Positions 32,951 to 41,039 of a stretch of 47,199 nt of DNA are shown in pieces. The first letter of the stretch is position 1; each line of letters begins with the position of its first letter. Under the pieces are notes generated by a model. The model saw only the letters and a program-made list of their open reading frames with translations, ran no database searches and was not told the DNA's origin. Source of the stretch: Clostridiales bacterium (GTDB lineage: Bacteria; Bacillota; Clostridia; Oscillospirales; CAG-272); the NCBI GenBank assembly GCA_012514145.1, contig JAAZAV010000054.1:1-47199 (forward strand), in the 5' to 3' direction. The position numbers and the translations under genes are program-made.

Positions 32951-34417
32951 ATGCAAAATGTAAGAATTACAGCAATATTTCTGCTGCTTGTCATGCTTAT
33001 GGGGGCTTTAGCCGCCTGCGGCGGCTCAGGCGGGGAGGGCGCGGCTGCCGACACCACCGCTGCCATAACCGATGCGGCTGAGGAGACAACAGAGGAGGTT
33101 TTGAAAGCCGACCTGCCCGACGTCGACTATAACGGCGACATATTTACCATGTATATGCGCAAATCCGACGGCTATGCCTGTGATTTTGATGTGGCCGAGC
33201 TTTCCGGCGACACCATAGACGATGCGGTATACGAGCGCAACTCGAAGGTCGCTGAAAAGTTTAACATTGTCTTTGAGATCATCCGTGACGGCGACAACTT
33301 CGGTCTGAACACCGCCCGCACCGCCGTTTTGGCCGGTGATGACAGCATTGATCTGCTGATACCCCACGCCCGCTTTGTCTTCCCCTACGCCCTTGAGGGA
33401 CTGCTCTACGACTGGCAGACGGATCTGATCTGGGTCGACCTTGACAAGCCCTGGTGGAACGACGACGCCCGTGCCGCCTTCTCGCTCTGCAACAACCTCT
33501 TCGCAATGGTGGGCGACATCAGCTACACCAACCTGGGCTCCACAAAGTCAATGCTTTTCAACAAAAACATACTGAGTCAGTTAGGTCTCGCATCGCCCTA
33601 CCCCATGGTAAACTCCGGTGAATGGACCATGGACAAAATGGCTGAACTTACAAAGAGCGCGGCGGCCGACCTTAACGGCGACGGCAAATATAATATCGCC
33701 GACGACCGCTACGGCTACATAACCACCCACTGGAGCGGTCCGATACAGGTGCTCTACTCCGCCAACCAGCGCATCGCCCGCAAGGACGAAAACGACTTGC
33801 TTTACCTGACCCTCAACACCGAGACCACCGTCAACGCCTTCGAGAAGTTCTTCGCCATCACCGATGCCGAAGGCGGCTATATTCAGTGTGAGGACGGAGT
33901 TTCCGGTGTAACAGATTGTTTCCGCGCAGGACATGCCCTCTTCTATGATGTGAACATCGGCGGCGTAAAGGCTCTGCGCGACATGGATGAGGACTTCGGC
34001 ATCATCCCCTGGCCGAAATTTGATGAGACCATCGATAAATACTACGCCAATGTCGACGCCGGCTGCAATCTCTTTATAGTTCCGGTCACAAACGCCGACC
34101 CGGAGCAGGCATCGGTCATTTTAGAGGCGCTCTGCTACGAAGGTTACCTTACCGTACTGCCCACCTATTATGATGTGGTGCTGACCACCAAATTCACCCG
34201 CGACGCCGAGTCGGAGGATATGATAGACATCATCCGCGCCGGCCGTGTATTCGATATCGGCTATTATTTCTTTGACAACTCCAACGACCTGAACAGTGTG
34301 GGCTGGTATCTGACAAAGACTCCCGACCGCAGCTTCGCCTCCGTCTACGCCAAATACGAACCTGTGGTGCTTGCGCAGTACAAGAAGGTCAACGAGAAAT
34401 TCCTGGCTCTCGAGTGA
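32951..34417 (+). CDS. Orphan extracellular solute-binding lipoprotein (family member 5)
   Basis: A 488-residue lipoprotein, lipobox LAAC (Cys23) followed by a short Gly/Ala/Thr/Glu-rich linker. Shared landmarks: LPDVDYNGDIFTMY, AELSGDTIDDAVYERNSKV, DKPWWNDDARAAFS, MLFNKNILSQLGLASPYPMV, GEWTMDKMAELT, the EF-hand-like loop DLNGDGKYNIADD (240-252) and SEDMIDIIRAGRVFDIGYYF. Excellent ribosome binding site AGGAGGT. Closest in layout to members 1 and 3. No transporter subunits adjoin. Ligand not predictable beyond the general sugar-type class. Confidence 0.85.
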   Translation: MQNVRITAIFLLLVMLMGALAACGGSGGEGAAADTTAAITDAAEETTEEVLKADLPDVDYNGDIFTMYMRKSDGYACDFDVAELSGDTIDDAVYERNSKVAEKFNIVFEIIRDGDNFGLNTARTAVLAGDDSIDLLIPHARFVFPYALEGLLYDWQTDLIWVDLDKPWWNDDARAAFSLCNNLFAMVGDISYTNLGSTKSMLFNKNILSQLGLASPYPMVNSGEWTMDKMAELTKSAAADLNGDGKYNIADDRYGYITTHWSGPIQVLYSANQRIARKDENDLLYLTLNTETTVNAFEKFFAITDAEGGYIQCEDGVSGVTDCFRAGHALFYDVNIGGVKALRDMDEDFGIIPWPKFDETIDKYYANVDAGCNLFIVPVTNADPEQASVILEALCYEGYLTVLPTYYDVVLTTKFTRDAESEDMIDIIRAGRVFDIGYYFFDNSNDLNSVGWYLTKTPDRSFASVYAKYEPVVLAQYKKVNEKFLALE

Positions 34418-34533
34418 CGCGGACTTAAAAGAAACGCGTTATTCGGGATGCGCGGCGCATGACGGGCGATGAGAATTCCATTGTTAATTATTTGTTAATT
34501 CCAACAACATTCTGTGCATTAGCACCCCGACTG

Positions 34534-34542
34534 TGATATAAT
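34534..34542 (+). promoter_or_regulatory. Extended -10 promoter of rpsO, with a structured leader
   Basis: TGATATAAT is an extended -10 element; the -35 (TGTGCA-like) is weak. The leader to the rpsO start is about 190 bases and contains CTGCCGTAT (34627-34635) that can pair with ATACGG (34667-34672) or, alternatively, with GTAT and GGCAG segments to 34680. Ribosomal protein S15 represses its own message through leader structures in several bacteria, so a similar control is plausible here. Confidence 0.6.
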
Positions 34543-34736
34543 ATCGTGTATGCATTCCGGACCCGGTTTGCGGATAAATGTGCCCGCCCGGCTGCGCGGA
34601 ACGAGAGTTCGTCCCTGCGGCAGGCGCTGCCGTATAATGGTATCAGCGATAATGTCGCAGCCTTCAATACGGTATGGCAGATATCACCCGCCGCCTGCTG
34701 AGTCCGCGATGTAAAATATTTTATGAGGTGAAAACC

Positions 34737-35000
34737 ATGCTTAAGGAAATCAAGACCCAGATCATCGCAGAGCATGCCGTCCATGAGGGCGACACCGGCT
34801 CGCCCGAGGTTCAGATAGCGATTCTTACCTATCGTATCAACAACCTCACCGAACACCTGAAGGTCAACAAGAAGGACAATCACAGCCGCCGCGGTCTGCT
34901 GAAGATGGTCAGCCTCCGCCGCAAGCTCCTTGCTTATCTTCAGAAAAAGGATATCGAGCGTTACAGAGCAATTATTGCAAAACTCGGTCTCCGCAAGTAA
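34737..35000 (+). CDS. rpsO: 30S ribosomal protein S15
   Basis: An 87-residue S15, which binds the three-way junction of 16S rRNA helices 20-22 early in 30S assembly. Diagnostic segments are [38 protein letters not shown] (here [15 protein letters not shown]) and [15 protein letters not shown] 34737 has a GAGGTG ribosome binding site; an in-frame upstream ATG at 34674 would add 21 residues not found in S15. Neighbouring pnp downstream is the classic rpsO-pnp order. Confidence 0.97.
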   Translation: MLKEIKTQIIAEHAVHEGDTGSPEVQIAILTYRINNLTEHLKVNKKDNHSRRGLLKMVSLRRKLLAYLQKKDIERYRAIIAKLGLRK

Positions 35001-35017
35001 TTTCTGCACCCGACGGA

Positions 35018-35058
35018 GCGGGAGTCCGGCTGCCGGTCTCCCGCCCGTTCCTTGTTTT
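35018..35058 (+). terminator. Terminator-like hairpin after rpsO
   Basis: GCGGGAG (35018-35024) pairs with CTCCCGC (35038-35044), with an inner CCGG/CCGG helix, followed by CCGTTCCTTGTTTT. Partial termination between rpsO and pnp is plausible. Confidence 0.65.
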
Positions 35059-35092
35059 CCGGGGTTATCATCCCCTGCACACCGACCCCATG

Positions 35093-35137
35093 CGCCTCTG
35101 CCCCCGCGCCTCTGCAACCCATACCCTTCGCCTCTGC
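35093..35137 (+). repeat. Three copies of CGCCTCTGC in a pyrimidine-rich tract
   Basis: CGCCTCTGC occurs at 35093, 35107 and 35129 within a strongly C/T-biased non-coding stretch (about 35070-35170) between rpsO and pnp. No gene is seen in 35001-35307. Confidence 0.7.
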
Positions 35138-35207
35138 CCTCTATCCCATATCCCTATTCGCATGTACCCCGGCACATTAAACGCGCCGTTCGCCTGATGG
35201 TGAGCAG

Positions 35208-35247
35208 TTAAATACATACCCGACCACGCCGTCGGATGGGTATTTAA
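35208..35247 (+). other. Long hairpin in the pnp leader
   Basis: A 17-position stem with two mismatches and one G-T pair (TTAAATACATACCCGAC against GTCGGATGGGTATTTAA, six-base loop) lies 60 bases before the pnp ATG. In enterobacteria a leader stem is processed by RNase III for PNPase autoregulation; this could be an analogue, but that is inference. It could also be a terminator without a T-run. Confidence 0.6.
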
Positions 35248-35307
35248 GTGCTTTACCGAAGGGCGGACGATAAGCTGACATTCAATTTAATCGGAGGAAC
35301 ATAAAAA

Positions 35308-37524
35308 ATGTTCGAGAAATTCAAAACCTTTGAGTACCGGCTCGCAGGCCGCCCCCTGGTAATCGAGACCGGTAAAATGGCACAGCTCGCAAACGGCTCC
35401 TGCCTGGTTCGCTACGGCGACACCGCAGTCCTCTGCACAGCCACCGCTTCCGCCCGTCCCCGCGACGGTATCGACTTCCTGCCTCTTTCGGTTGACTTTG
35501 AGGAGCGTCTCTACTCGGTCGGTCACATACCCGGCAGCTTCAACAAGCGTGAAGGCCGTCCCACCGAGAACGCGATTCTTTCCTCCCGCGTTATCGACCG
35601 CTCCATACGTCCCCTTTTCCCCAAGGATCTGCGCAATGACGTTTCGCTGGTTCTCACCGTAATGAGCGTTGAGCAGGACTGTGTGCCCGAAATTGCCGCC
35701 ATGCTGGGCGCGTCAATCGCTCTCTCCATATCCGACATCCCGTGGAGCGGGCCCATATCCGGTCTTCACGCGGGTCTTATCAACGGCGATATAGTAATCA
35801 ACCCGACACAGGCTCAGCGCGCGGAGAGCACCCTTGAGCTGACGGTGGCATCCTCCGCCAATAAGGTGGTAATGATCGAGGCAGGCGCATCCGAGGTTGC
35901 CGACGATGATATGTTCGAAGCCATTATGGCAATCGACGCCGAGAACAAGCGTCTATGCGAGTTCATCAACGGCATAGTCGCCGAGATCGGCAAGCCCAAA
36001 TTCGATTATCCATCAGGCGAGGTTGACGAATACCTCTACAACGAGGTTCGCGACATGGTTATCGATGATGTCCGCCTGGCGCTTGACACAGACGATAAAA
36101 ACGTTCGCGACGCCCGTCTCCAGCCTATTATCGACAGGGTATACGAGAAATACGAGTATGAATATCCTGATCAGCATGCCCTCTTCGACGAGATACTCTA
36201 TAAGGTTCAGAAGGAGATCGTCCGCGAATGGCTGTTGGTTGAAGGCAAGCGTGTAGACGGCCGCCGTCTCGACCAGATACGCCCCCTTGCCGCAGAGGTC
36301 GCGCTCCTGCCGAGAACTCACGGCAGCGGCATGTTCACCCGCGGTCAAACCCAGGTTCTCACAACCTGCACCCTTGGACCTATTGACGAGCAGCAGCTGC
36401 TGGACGGTATCGACGAGGTGCAGTACAAGCGCTACATGCATCACTACAACATGCCCGGCTATGCTACCGGCGAAGCTAAGTCCCCCCGCATTCCCGGCCG
36501 CCGCGAGATAGGTCACGGCGCTCTTGCCGAGCGTTCGCTTCTGCCGGTTCTCCCGACGGTTGAGGAGTTCCCCTACGCAATCCGCTGCGTATCCGAGGTG
36601 ATAAGCTCCAACGGCTCCACCTCCCAAGCGTCGGTCTGCGGCTCCACACTCGCGCTCATGGATGCCGGCGTGCCGATAAAGGCTCCGGTAGCCGGTATCT
36701 CCTGCGGTCTTATCACCGAGGGCGAGCGCTGGATGACCATGATAGACATTCAGGGTCTTGAGGACTTCTACGGCGATATGGACTTCAAGGTCGCCGGCAC
36801 CAATAAGGGTATCACCTCTATTCAGATGGATATAAAGATCGACGGTCTTACTCCCGAGATCATAAAGGAAGCTCTCCGCACCACCCACGAAGCCCGAAAA
36901 TATATCATAAATGATATAATGCTCGAGTGCATCCCCGGTCCGCGTGATGAGATCTCCCAGTACGCGCCCAAGATGATCACCATGAAGATCGAAGTGGATA
37001 AGATCCGCGACGTCATCGGCACCGGCGGCAAGGTCATTCAGAAGATAGTCGCCGACACGGGTGCGAAGATCGACGTTGAGGAGGACGGCACCATTTACAT
37101 CTCCGCCGTCGACCGCGACTCGGGTATTGCCGCCCAGAAGATCATCGAGAGCATAGTGTTCGAGCCCGAGGTGGGAACGGTTTACACCGGCAAGGTCACC
37201 CGCATCATACCCATCGGCGCTTTCGTCGAGTTCGCTCCCGGCAAGGAAGGTCTTGTTCACATCTCCAAACTGGCTAACTACCGTGTAGAGAAGGTGGAGG
37301 ATATCGTCGAGGTGGGCGATTCGCTGGAAGTCAAGTTCCTCGGCGTTGACGAGAAGGGCAGAATGAACCTTTCTCACAAGGATACCCTCCCCCAGGACCC
37401 CGATGCACAGCCTCAGCCTGAGCGTCGTCCGAGATCTTCGGGCGAATCGGGCGGCAGCGCGCCGTCCGGCCGCAGAGGCGGCTCCGACGACTACCGGAGA
37501 CGTCCGAGACGCGAGAATAACTGA
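35308..37524 (+). CDS. pnp: Polyribonucleotide nucleotidyltransferase (PNPase)
   Basis: A 738-residue 3'-5' phosphorolytic exoribonuclease forming a trimer. Two RNase PH-like halves are visible; the active second half has TRGQTQVLTTCTLG, SNGSTSQASVCGSTLALMDAG and the metal-binding GDMDFKVAGT. They are followed by a KH domain (IRDVIGTGGKVIQKIVADTG) and an S1 domain (VTRIIPIGAFVEFAPGKEG). The tail is Arg/Gly/Ser-rich (RRPRSSGESGGSAPSGRR), longer than in Bacillus, and probably adds nonspecific RNA binding. GGAGGAA precedes the ATG. Confidence 0.98.
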   Translation: MFEKFKTFEYRLAGRPLVIETGKMAQLANGSCLVRYGDTAVLCTATASARPRDGIDFLPLSVDFEERLYSVGHIPGSFNKREGRPTENAILSSRVIDRSIRPLFPKDLRNDVSLVLTVMSVEQDCVPEIAAMLGASIALSISDIPWSGPISGLHAGLINGDIVINPTQAQRAESTLELTVASSANKVVMIEAGASEVADDDMFEAIMAIDAENKRLCEFINGIVAEIGKPKFDYPSGEVDEYLYNEVRDMVIDDVRLALDTDDKNVRDARLQPIIDRVYEKYEYEYPDQHALFDEILYKVQKEIVREWLLVEGKRVDGRRLDQIRPLAAEVALLPRTHGSGMFTRGQTQVLTTCTLGPIDEQQLLDGIDEVQYKRYMHHYNMPGYATGEAKSPRIPGRREIGHGALAERSLLPVLPTVEEFPYAIRCVSEVISSNGSTSQASVCGSTLALMDAGVPIKAPVAGISCGLITEGERWMTMIDIQGLEDFYGDMDFKVAGTNKGITSIQMDIKIDGLTPEIIKEALRTTHEARKYIINDIMLECIPGPRDEISQYAPKMITMKIEVDKIRDVIGTGGKVIQKIVADTGAKIDVEEDGTIYISAVDRDSGIAAQKIIESIVFEPEVGTVYTGKVTRIIPIGAFVEFAPGKEGLVHISKLANYRVEKVEDIVEVGDSLEVKFLGVDEKGRMNLSHKDTLPQDPDAQPQPERRPRSSGESGGSAPSGRRGGSDDYRRRPRRENN

Positions 37525-37541
37525 TAAACGGCATAATACAC

Positions 37542-37571
37542 GGGAGCGGCACTTCAAGCCGCTCCCTTTTT
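37542..37571 (+). terminator. Intrinsic terminator after pnp, abutting the rnhA ribosome binding site
   Basis: GGGAGCGGC and GCCGCTCCC form a perfect 9-bp stem with a seven-base loop, then TTTTT. The rnhA ribosome binding site CGGAGG starts directly after the T-run, so any rnhA message made from upstream must read through this hairpin. Confidence 0.92.
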
Positions 37572-37581
37572 CGGAGGCAAT

Positions 37582-38016
37582 ATGAAGCATGTGGAACTAT
37601 ACACCGACGGCGCATGTTCGGGCAATCCCGGCCCGGGCGGCTACGGCGCCATACTGGTGTACAACGGCATAGAGCGGGAGCTATCCGGCTACTGCGCCGA
37701 AACTACCAACAACCGCATGGAACTGACTGCCGTCATAGCCGGCCTTGAAGCGCTGAAGGAGCCCTGCGAGGTGACTCTTTATACCGACTCGAAATATGTG
37801 GCGGACGGATTGAGCAAGGGTTGGGCGAAGGGCTGGCGAGCCAAAGGCTGGAAGAAATCCGACGGCTCTCCGGCGTTAAATCCCGAGCTTTGGGCAAAAT
37901 TGCTGGAACTTTCCGAGATACACAGCGTCAAAACAGTGTGGATAAAGGGACACGGCGGCCATCCGTACAATGAGCGCTGCGACCGGCTCGCTACCGGCGA
38001 AATTGCGAAGGAATAA
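37582..38016 (+). CDS. rnhA: Ribonuclease HI
   Basis: A 144-residue RNase HI that cleaves RNA in RNA-DNA hybrids. The four catalytic acids are visible: Asp9 ([16 protein letters not shown]), Glu47 (NNRMELTA), Asp69 (YTDSKYV) and Asp134 (NERCDRLA), with His124 in KGHGGHPYN. The basic handle region [12 protein letters not shown] is present as in the E. coli enzyme. Only 10 bases separate the pnp terminator T-run from its ATG. Confidence 0.97.
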   Translation: MKHVELYTDGACSGNPGPGGYGAILVYNGIERELSGYCAETTNNRMELTAVIAGLEALKEPCEVTLYTDSKYVADGLSKGWAKGWRAKGWKKSDGSPALNPELWAKLLELSEIHSVKTVWIKGHGGHPYNERCDRLATGEIAKE

Positions 38017-38084
38017 GTACGGCGCATTCTCTTTTCCGACACGAATTAAATTCCGAAAAACAGCGGGAAAGGAGAACCCCCGAA

Positions 38085-39350
38085 ATGAGAATACCGAGAA
38101 TATACGCAGAGCGCCGCGAAAGAGCGATTCGGGCGGTCTCGCGCAGCCTTTTGACACTCGCGCTGCCCCTTGTCATACTGACGGGCATGTATATGATGAT
38201 AGTGTTCGGCGGCTCGCCGGCAATAGCCTATTGGCGCGGCATATGGATCGAGACGGCGATGACCACCGACAATCATCAGTGGCTCGCCACCTCCTTCTTT
38301 CCCAAGTCGGTGATCGATGAAGTATTGAGCGGCCGTACCCATACCGGTGAAATACTGGGCGGCGCCGAGTTTATAAACCTGACCCCGCCGGAAAAGCCGG
38401 AGAGCAAGCCCGCCCCCGAGACGACAATAGTCAGACCGCCGATACCGAATAAACCCTCCTCATCCGTGGCGCAGCCGGTAACAGAACTGCCGGCAGCCGA
38501 CATAACACCGGTCACCGCAATTCCTCAGACAGAGCCGGAGGAAACCGCTCCCTTTGCCGGTCTTGACAGCAATTTCGGAAGTCTGCCCGGCGACATACTC
38601 GGACAGGCAAATCTCAGTGTCGGAGACAGCGACTATGCAGGCAACACCATAGCCGTCAACGACATGGAGCAGGGCATAGTTATCTCCGAGGCAGCGCGTG
38701 AGGGATTCAAGGGCAAGATAATGCTCATCGACGACCCGAGCCGCGTCTTTGTCGGCTCCACGATTTACAATGACCAGGGCACCAGAATTCCCGAACTGCT
38801 TGAGGCTCACAATGCCATAGCAGGTATCAATGCCAGCGGCTTCTTTGACCCCCAGGGCAAGGGGGACGGCAGCGGCGCAGTGGGTATCATGATGTCCGAA
38901 GGTCAGATGACCGGCGATCTGGTTGAAACATACGGCAGCATCGCACTGACCTTGGAAGATAAATTGGTGGTGGGCAGCAATACAATCTGGAACAGCATGG
39001 CTGTCCGCGACGGAATCCAGTTTGGACCGGTGCTTATTGCCGACGGCGAAAAGACTGTCAGCGGTTCGGCGGGCTACGGCATTCAACCCCGCACCGCCAT
39101 CGGTCAGCGCGCCGACGGCGTCATAGTAATGGCGGTCATAGACGGACGCAGCATAAGATACAGCATCGGCTGCATGGTGGGTTCACTGGCAGAGCTAATG
39201 GAGGAGTACGGCTGCATAAACGCCGCCTGCTGCGACGGAGGCTCCAGCTCGGTCATGGCGTACAACGGCGAGGTGGTTAACCGCAACTGCTCGGACAATC
39301 CCACGCTCGGCCGCAGACTTCCGAACGCCTTCCTGGTTCGGGCAAAGTAA
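38085..39350 (+). CDS. Membrane-anchored phosphodiester glycosidase (NAGPA/DUF2233-like)
   Basis: A 421-residue protein with a basic N-terminus, one membrane helix (about 24-46), a Pro/Glu/Thr-rich linker (about 95-165) and a C-terminal phosphodiester glycosidase domain: HNAIAGINASGFFDPQG, PRTAIGQRADGVIVMAVIDG, GCINAACCDGGSSSVMAYNG and NPTLGRRLPNAFLV. The family includes mammalian uncovering enzyme (NAGPA) and bacterial proteins next to exopolysaccharide genes, and is thought to cleave sugar phosphodiesters in cell-surface polymers. AAGGAG ribosome binding site 10 bases upstream. A terminator follows. Confidence 0.88.
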   Translation: MRIPRIYAERRERAIRAVSRSLLTLALPLVILTGMYMMIVFGGSPAIAYWRGIWIETAMTTDNHQWLATSFFPKSVIDEVLSGRTHTGEILGGAEFINLTPPEKPESKPAPETTIVRPPIPNKPSSSVAQPVTELPAADITPVTAIPQTEPEETAPFAGLDSNFGSLPGDILGQANLSVGDSDYAGNTIAVNDMEQGIVISEAAREGFKGKIMLIDDPSRVFVGSTIYNDQGTRIPELLEAHNAIAGINASGFFDPQGKGDGSGAVGIMMSEGQMTGDLVETYGSIALTLEDKLVVGSNTIWNSMAVRDGIQFGPVLIADGEKTVSGSAGYGIQPRTAIGQRADGVIVMAVIDGRSIRYSIGCMVGSLAELMEEYGCINAACCDGGSSSVMAYNGEVVNRNCSDNPTLGRRLPNAFLVRAK

Positions 39351-39369
39351 GATATCACATATGTAAATA

Positions 39370-39409
39370 CGGCACCTCGGTAAGCAAACCGGGGTGCCGT
39401 TTGTTTTTG
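39370..39409 (+). terminator. Intrinsic terminator after the phosphodiester glycosidase gene
   Basis: CGGCACC pairs with GGTGCCG, with an inner CGG/CCG helix, followed by TTTGTTTTTG. Confidence 0.9.
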
Positions 39410-39426
39410 TCGAAAAGTGTTATAAG

Positions 39427-39462
39427 AAACAAAAAGAGCTCCGATGCAGACACCGAAGCTCT
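39427..39462 (-). terminator. Terminator of the tRNA-Val gene
   Basis: On the - strand AGAGCT and AGCTCT pair, extended inward by TCGG/TCGG through G-U pairs, followed by TTTTTG. It begins a few bases after the tRNA CCA end. Confidence 0.8.
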
Positions 39463-39465
39463 GAT

Positions 39466-39542
39466 TGGTGGGAACAGCTGGGATCGAACCAGTGACCTCA
39501 TGCATGTCAAGCATGCGCTCTAACCAGCTGAGCTATGCTCCC
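39466..39542 (-). tRNA. tRNA-Val (anticodon GAC)
   Basis: The - strand folds as a cloverleaf: acceptor GGGAGCA with TGTTCCC (one G-U pair), D-arm GCTCAGCTGGTTAGAGC, anticodon stem CATGC/GCATG with loop TTGACAT (anticodon GAC, valine), variable loop AGGTC, T-arm CTGG-TTCGATC-CCAG, discriminator A and an encoded CCA. The outermost T-stem pair is A-C, a small irregularity. Confidence 0.96.
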
Positions 39543-39552
39543 GAACGCTGTT

Positions 39553-39581
39553 ATTATACCACATCGGGCGTAGGATTTCAA
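39553..39581 (-). promoter_or_regulatory. Sigma-A-type promoter of tRNA-Val
   Basis: On the - strand TTGAAA and TATAAT are spaced by 17 bases, ending about 10 bases before the tRNA 5' end. Confidence 0.88.
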
Positions 39582-39639
39582 GTGGAGCAGTGAAAAATAG
39601 TGCATAAAAAGAGGGTGGTATAATTGTATAATGCGACGG

Positions 39640-40191
39640 TTATCGTGGCAAAATGCACAGACAGGCAAGGTATCCCTGCGGCACAGTGACGGGAATAAGC
39701 TGTCTGCCGTTGACCTCAGTGAGAAATTTACCGTCACTGCTGACCACCGAGAAGACGCGGAAGCCCCGTACAACTCCCTCGCCGTCCAGCTTTACATAAG
39801 CCTCCTTCGCCGTCCAGATACTATAGAAGCGTTGAATTTGCTCCTCGCCCCCGACCGAGGTTACCGTCTCATGCTCGGCGGCGGAGAACAGGCGCCGCGC
39901 GATGTCTGCGAAGCGGAAGCCGGGCAGGGTCTGCTGTATGTCGAAGCCGACCTCGTCCCGCGAAACTGCGCAGCAGGTCAGCCCTCCGCTGTGTGAGATC
40001 GAGAAGGAAAGCCCTTCGCAGCCGTCAAAACGCGGTTTGCCCATTTTCGGACGGATTATCTGCCGTCCGGCAGCGGTGTCGCCCGCAAAGAGTTCCGCGC
40101 AGCGAAGAATTAACTCATCCGATGGGATCTTGTCATTAGTCAAATAGACAGCGGTGCGCGGAAGGCGGAGAATCTCGCTAAAGCCGGTCAT
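39640..40191 (-). CDS. 4'-phosphopantetheinyl transferase, Sfp type
   Basis: A 183-residue enzyme that moves the phosphopantetheine arm of CoA onto a serine of carrier proteins. Motifs: GKPRF (51-55), FSISHSGG (63-70), VGFDIQ with metal-binding Asp84 (Gln where many have Glu) and WTAKEAYVKLDG (126-137, Glu130). Shorter than Sfp (224 residues) but within the range of single-lobe-reduced clostridial homologues. The ATG overlaps the stop of the methyltransferase-like gene (ATGA). No polyketide or nonribosomal peptide genes are present, so fatty-acid acyl carrier protein is the likely default substrate. Confidence 0.9.
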   Translation of the reverse strand: MTGFSEILRLPRTAVYLTNDKIPSDELILRCAELFAGDTAAGRQIIRPKMGKPRFDGCEGLSFSISHSGGLTCCAVSRDEVGFDIQQTLPGFRFADIARRLFSAAEHETVTSVGGEEQIQRFYSIWTAKEAYVKLDGEGVVRGFRVFSVVSSDGKFLTEVNGRQLIPVTVPQGYLACLCILPR

Positions 40192-40991
40192 TGCAGAGAA
40201 CGAATATAGGTAATATAGTCCATGCAGTACTCATCCCGCCCTGCGAGAGCCTTTGCGGCATACAGGGTCTGCAGAATAGATTCGCCGTTCTTGTTGGGCA
40301 GCACATCGATGATGGCGGCATCCAGTCCGTATAGCACCGCCATACTGAGGAATGCAGCGTTCAGCGAGGCGCGCTTGGGCAGGCCGAATGAGACATTGGA
40401 GAGCCCGCAGACGGTCTTAAGTTCCGGGTCGGCTGCCTTTATGCCGCGAATTGTATCAAGCGCGGTGAGTGCGCCGTTATCCGAAGTAGAGATAGCCTCG
40501 ATTATTGCGTCGATGTATATTTTATCCTTTTTCACACCGGCGGCAGTCAGCTTCGCGGCGGCGGCAAGGGCGTTCTCGACACGTTCGTCCACATCGCCGG
40601 GGATGCCGCCTCCCGCCAGCGGCAGCACCACCACGCCGGCATTGTGTTCGGCGGCGAGGGGCGCCAGTTCGTCGATGCGCTCGGAGACGGTGACGGAGTT
40701 GATGATAAATTCGCGTCCCTTCATGACGGCGGCGGCGGCTTTAATTACAGACGGGTCGGGCGAATCGGGCATTATCGAGCAATCACTGCCCTCCAGCGCC
40801 ATTTCGATGATTTTGAGCATCAGCTCGGTCTCGCGTTCGGCTCCGCAGGCGGCAGTGTTGATGTCAAGACAATCGGCGCCCGCTTCTGCCTGGGCTTCGA
40901 TAAGGCGCGCCAGATAATCCCGGTCGAAGGTCTTCATAGCTTCGCCGGTTTTCGGTATGCTGCTGTTGAGTTTTTCTCCTATAATAAACAC
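40188..40991 (-). CDS. Methyltetrahydrofolate methyltransferase-like, pterin-binding (DHPS-fold) protein
   Basis: A 267-residue TIM-barrel protein of the pterin-binding family. GTG at 40991 is chosen because AAGGAG sits six bases upstream; an ATG nine codons earlier overlaps that site. Landmarks FIIGEKLNSSIPKTGEAM, AGADCLDINTAACGAERE, CSIMPDSPDPSVIKAA, GREFIINSV and GLSNVSFGLPKRASLN match methyl-THF:corrinoid protein methyltransferases (AcsE, MetH pterin domain) better than dihydropteroate synthase. No corrinoid protein, acetyl-CoA synthase or metH gene is nearby, so the methyl acceptor is unknown. Confidence 0.85.
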   Translation of the reverse strand: MFIIGEKLNSSIPKTGEAMKTFDRDYLARLIEAQAEAGADCLDINTAACGAERETELMLKIIEMALEGSDCSIMPDSPDPSVIKAAAAVMKGREFIINSVTVSERIDELAPLAAEHNAGVVVLPLAGGGIPGDVDERVENALAAAAKLTAAGVKKDKIYIDAIIEAISTSDNGALTALDTIRGIKAADPELKTVCGLSNVSFGLPKRASLNAAFLSMAVLYGLDAAIIDVLPNKNGESILQTLYAAKALAGRDEYCMDYITYIRSLQ

Positions 40992-41039
40992 TTGTTGCTC
41001 CTTACAATGATATGTCAAAACGAATCTGTTATCCCTCTG

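Noticed and set aside
36013-37590. Long 525-codon open frame on the - strand opposite pnp
   Set aside because: It is the shadow of pnp in GC-rich, codon-biased DNA; its protein has no recognisable domain while the + strand is an unmistakable PNPase.
40188-40991. Dihydropteroate synthase (folP) for the pterin-binding protein
   Set aside because: The opening IIGEKLNSS and MPDSPDP and GLSNVSFGLP motifs fit methyl-THF methyltransferases better, and no other folate genes are nearby.
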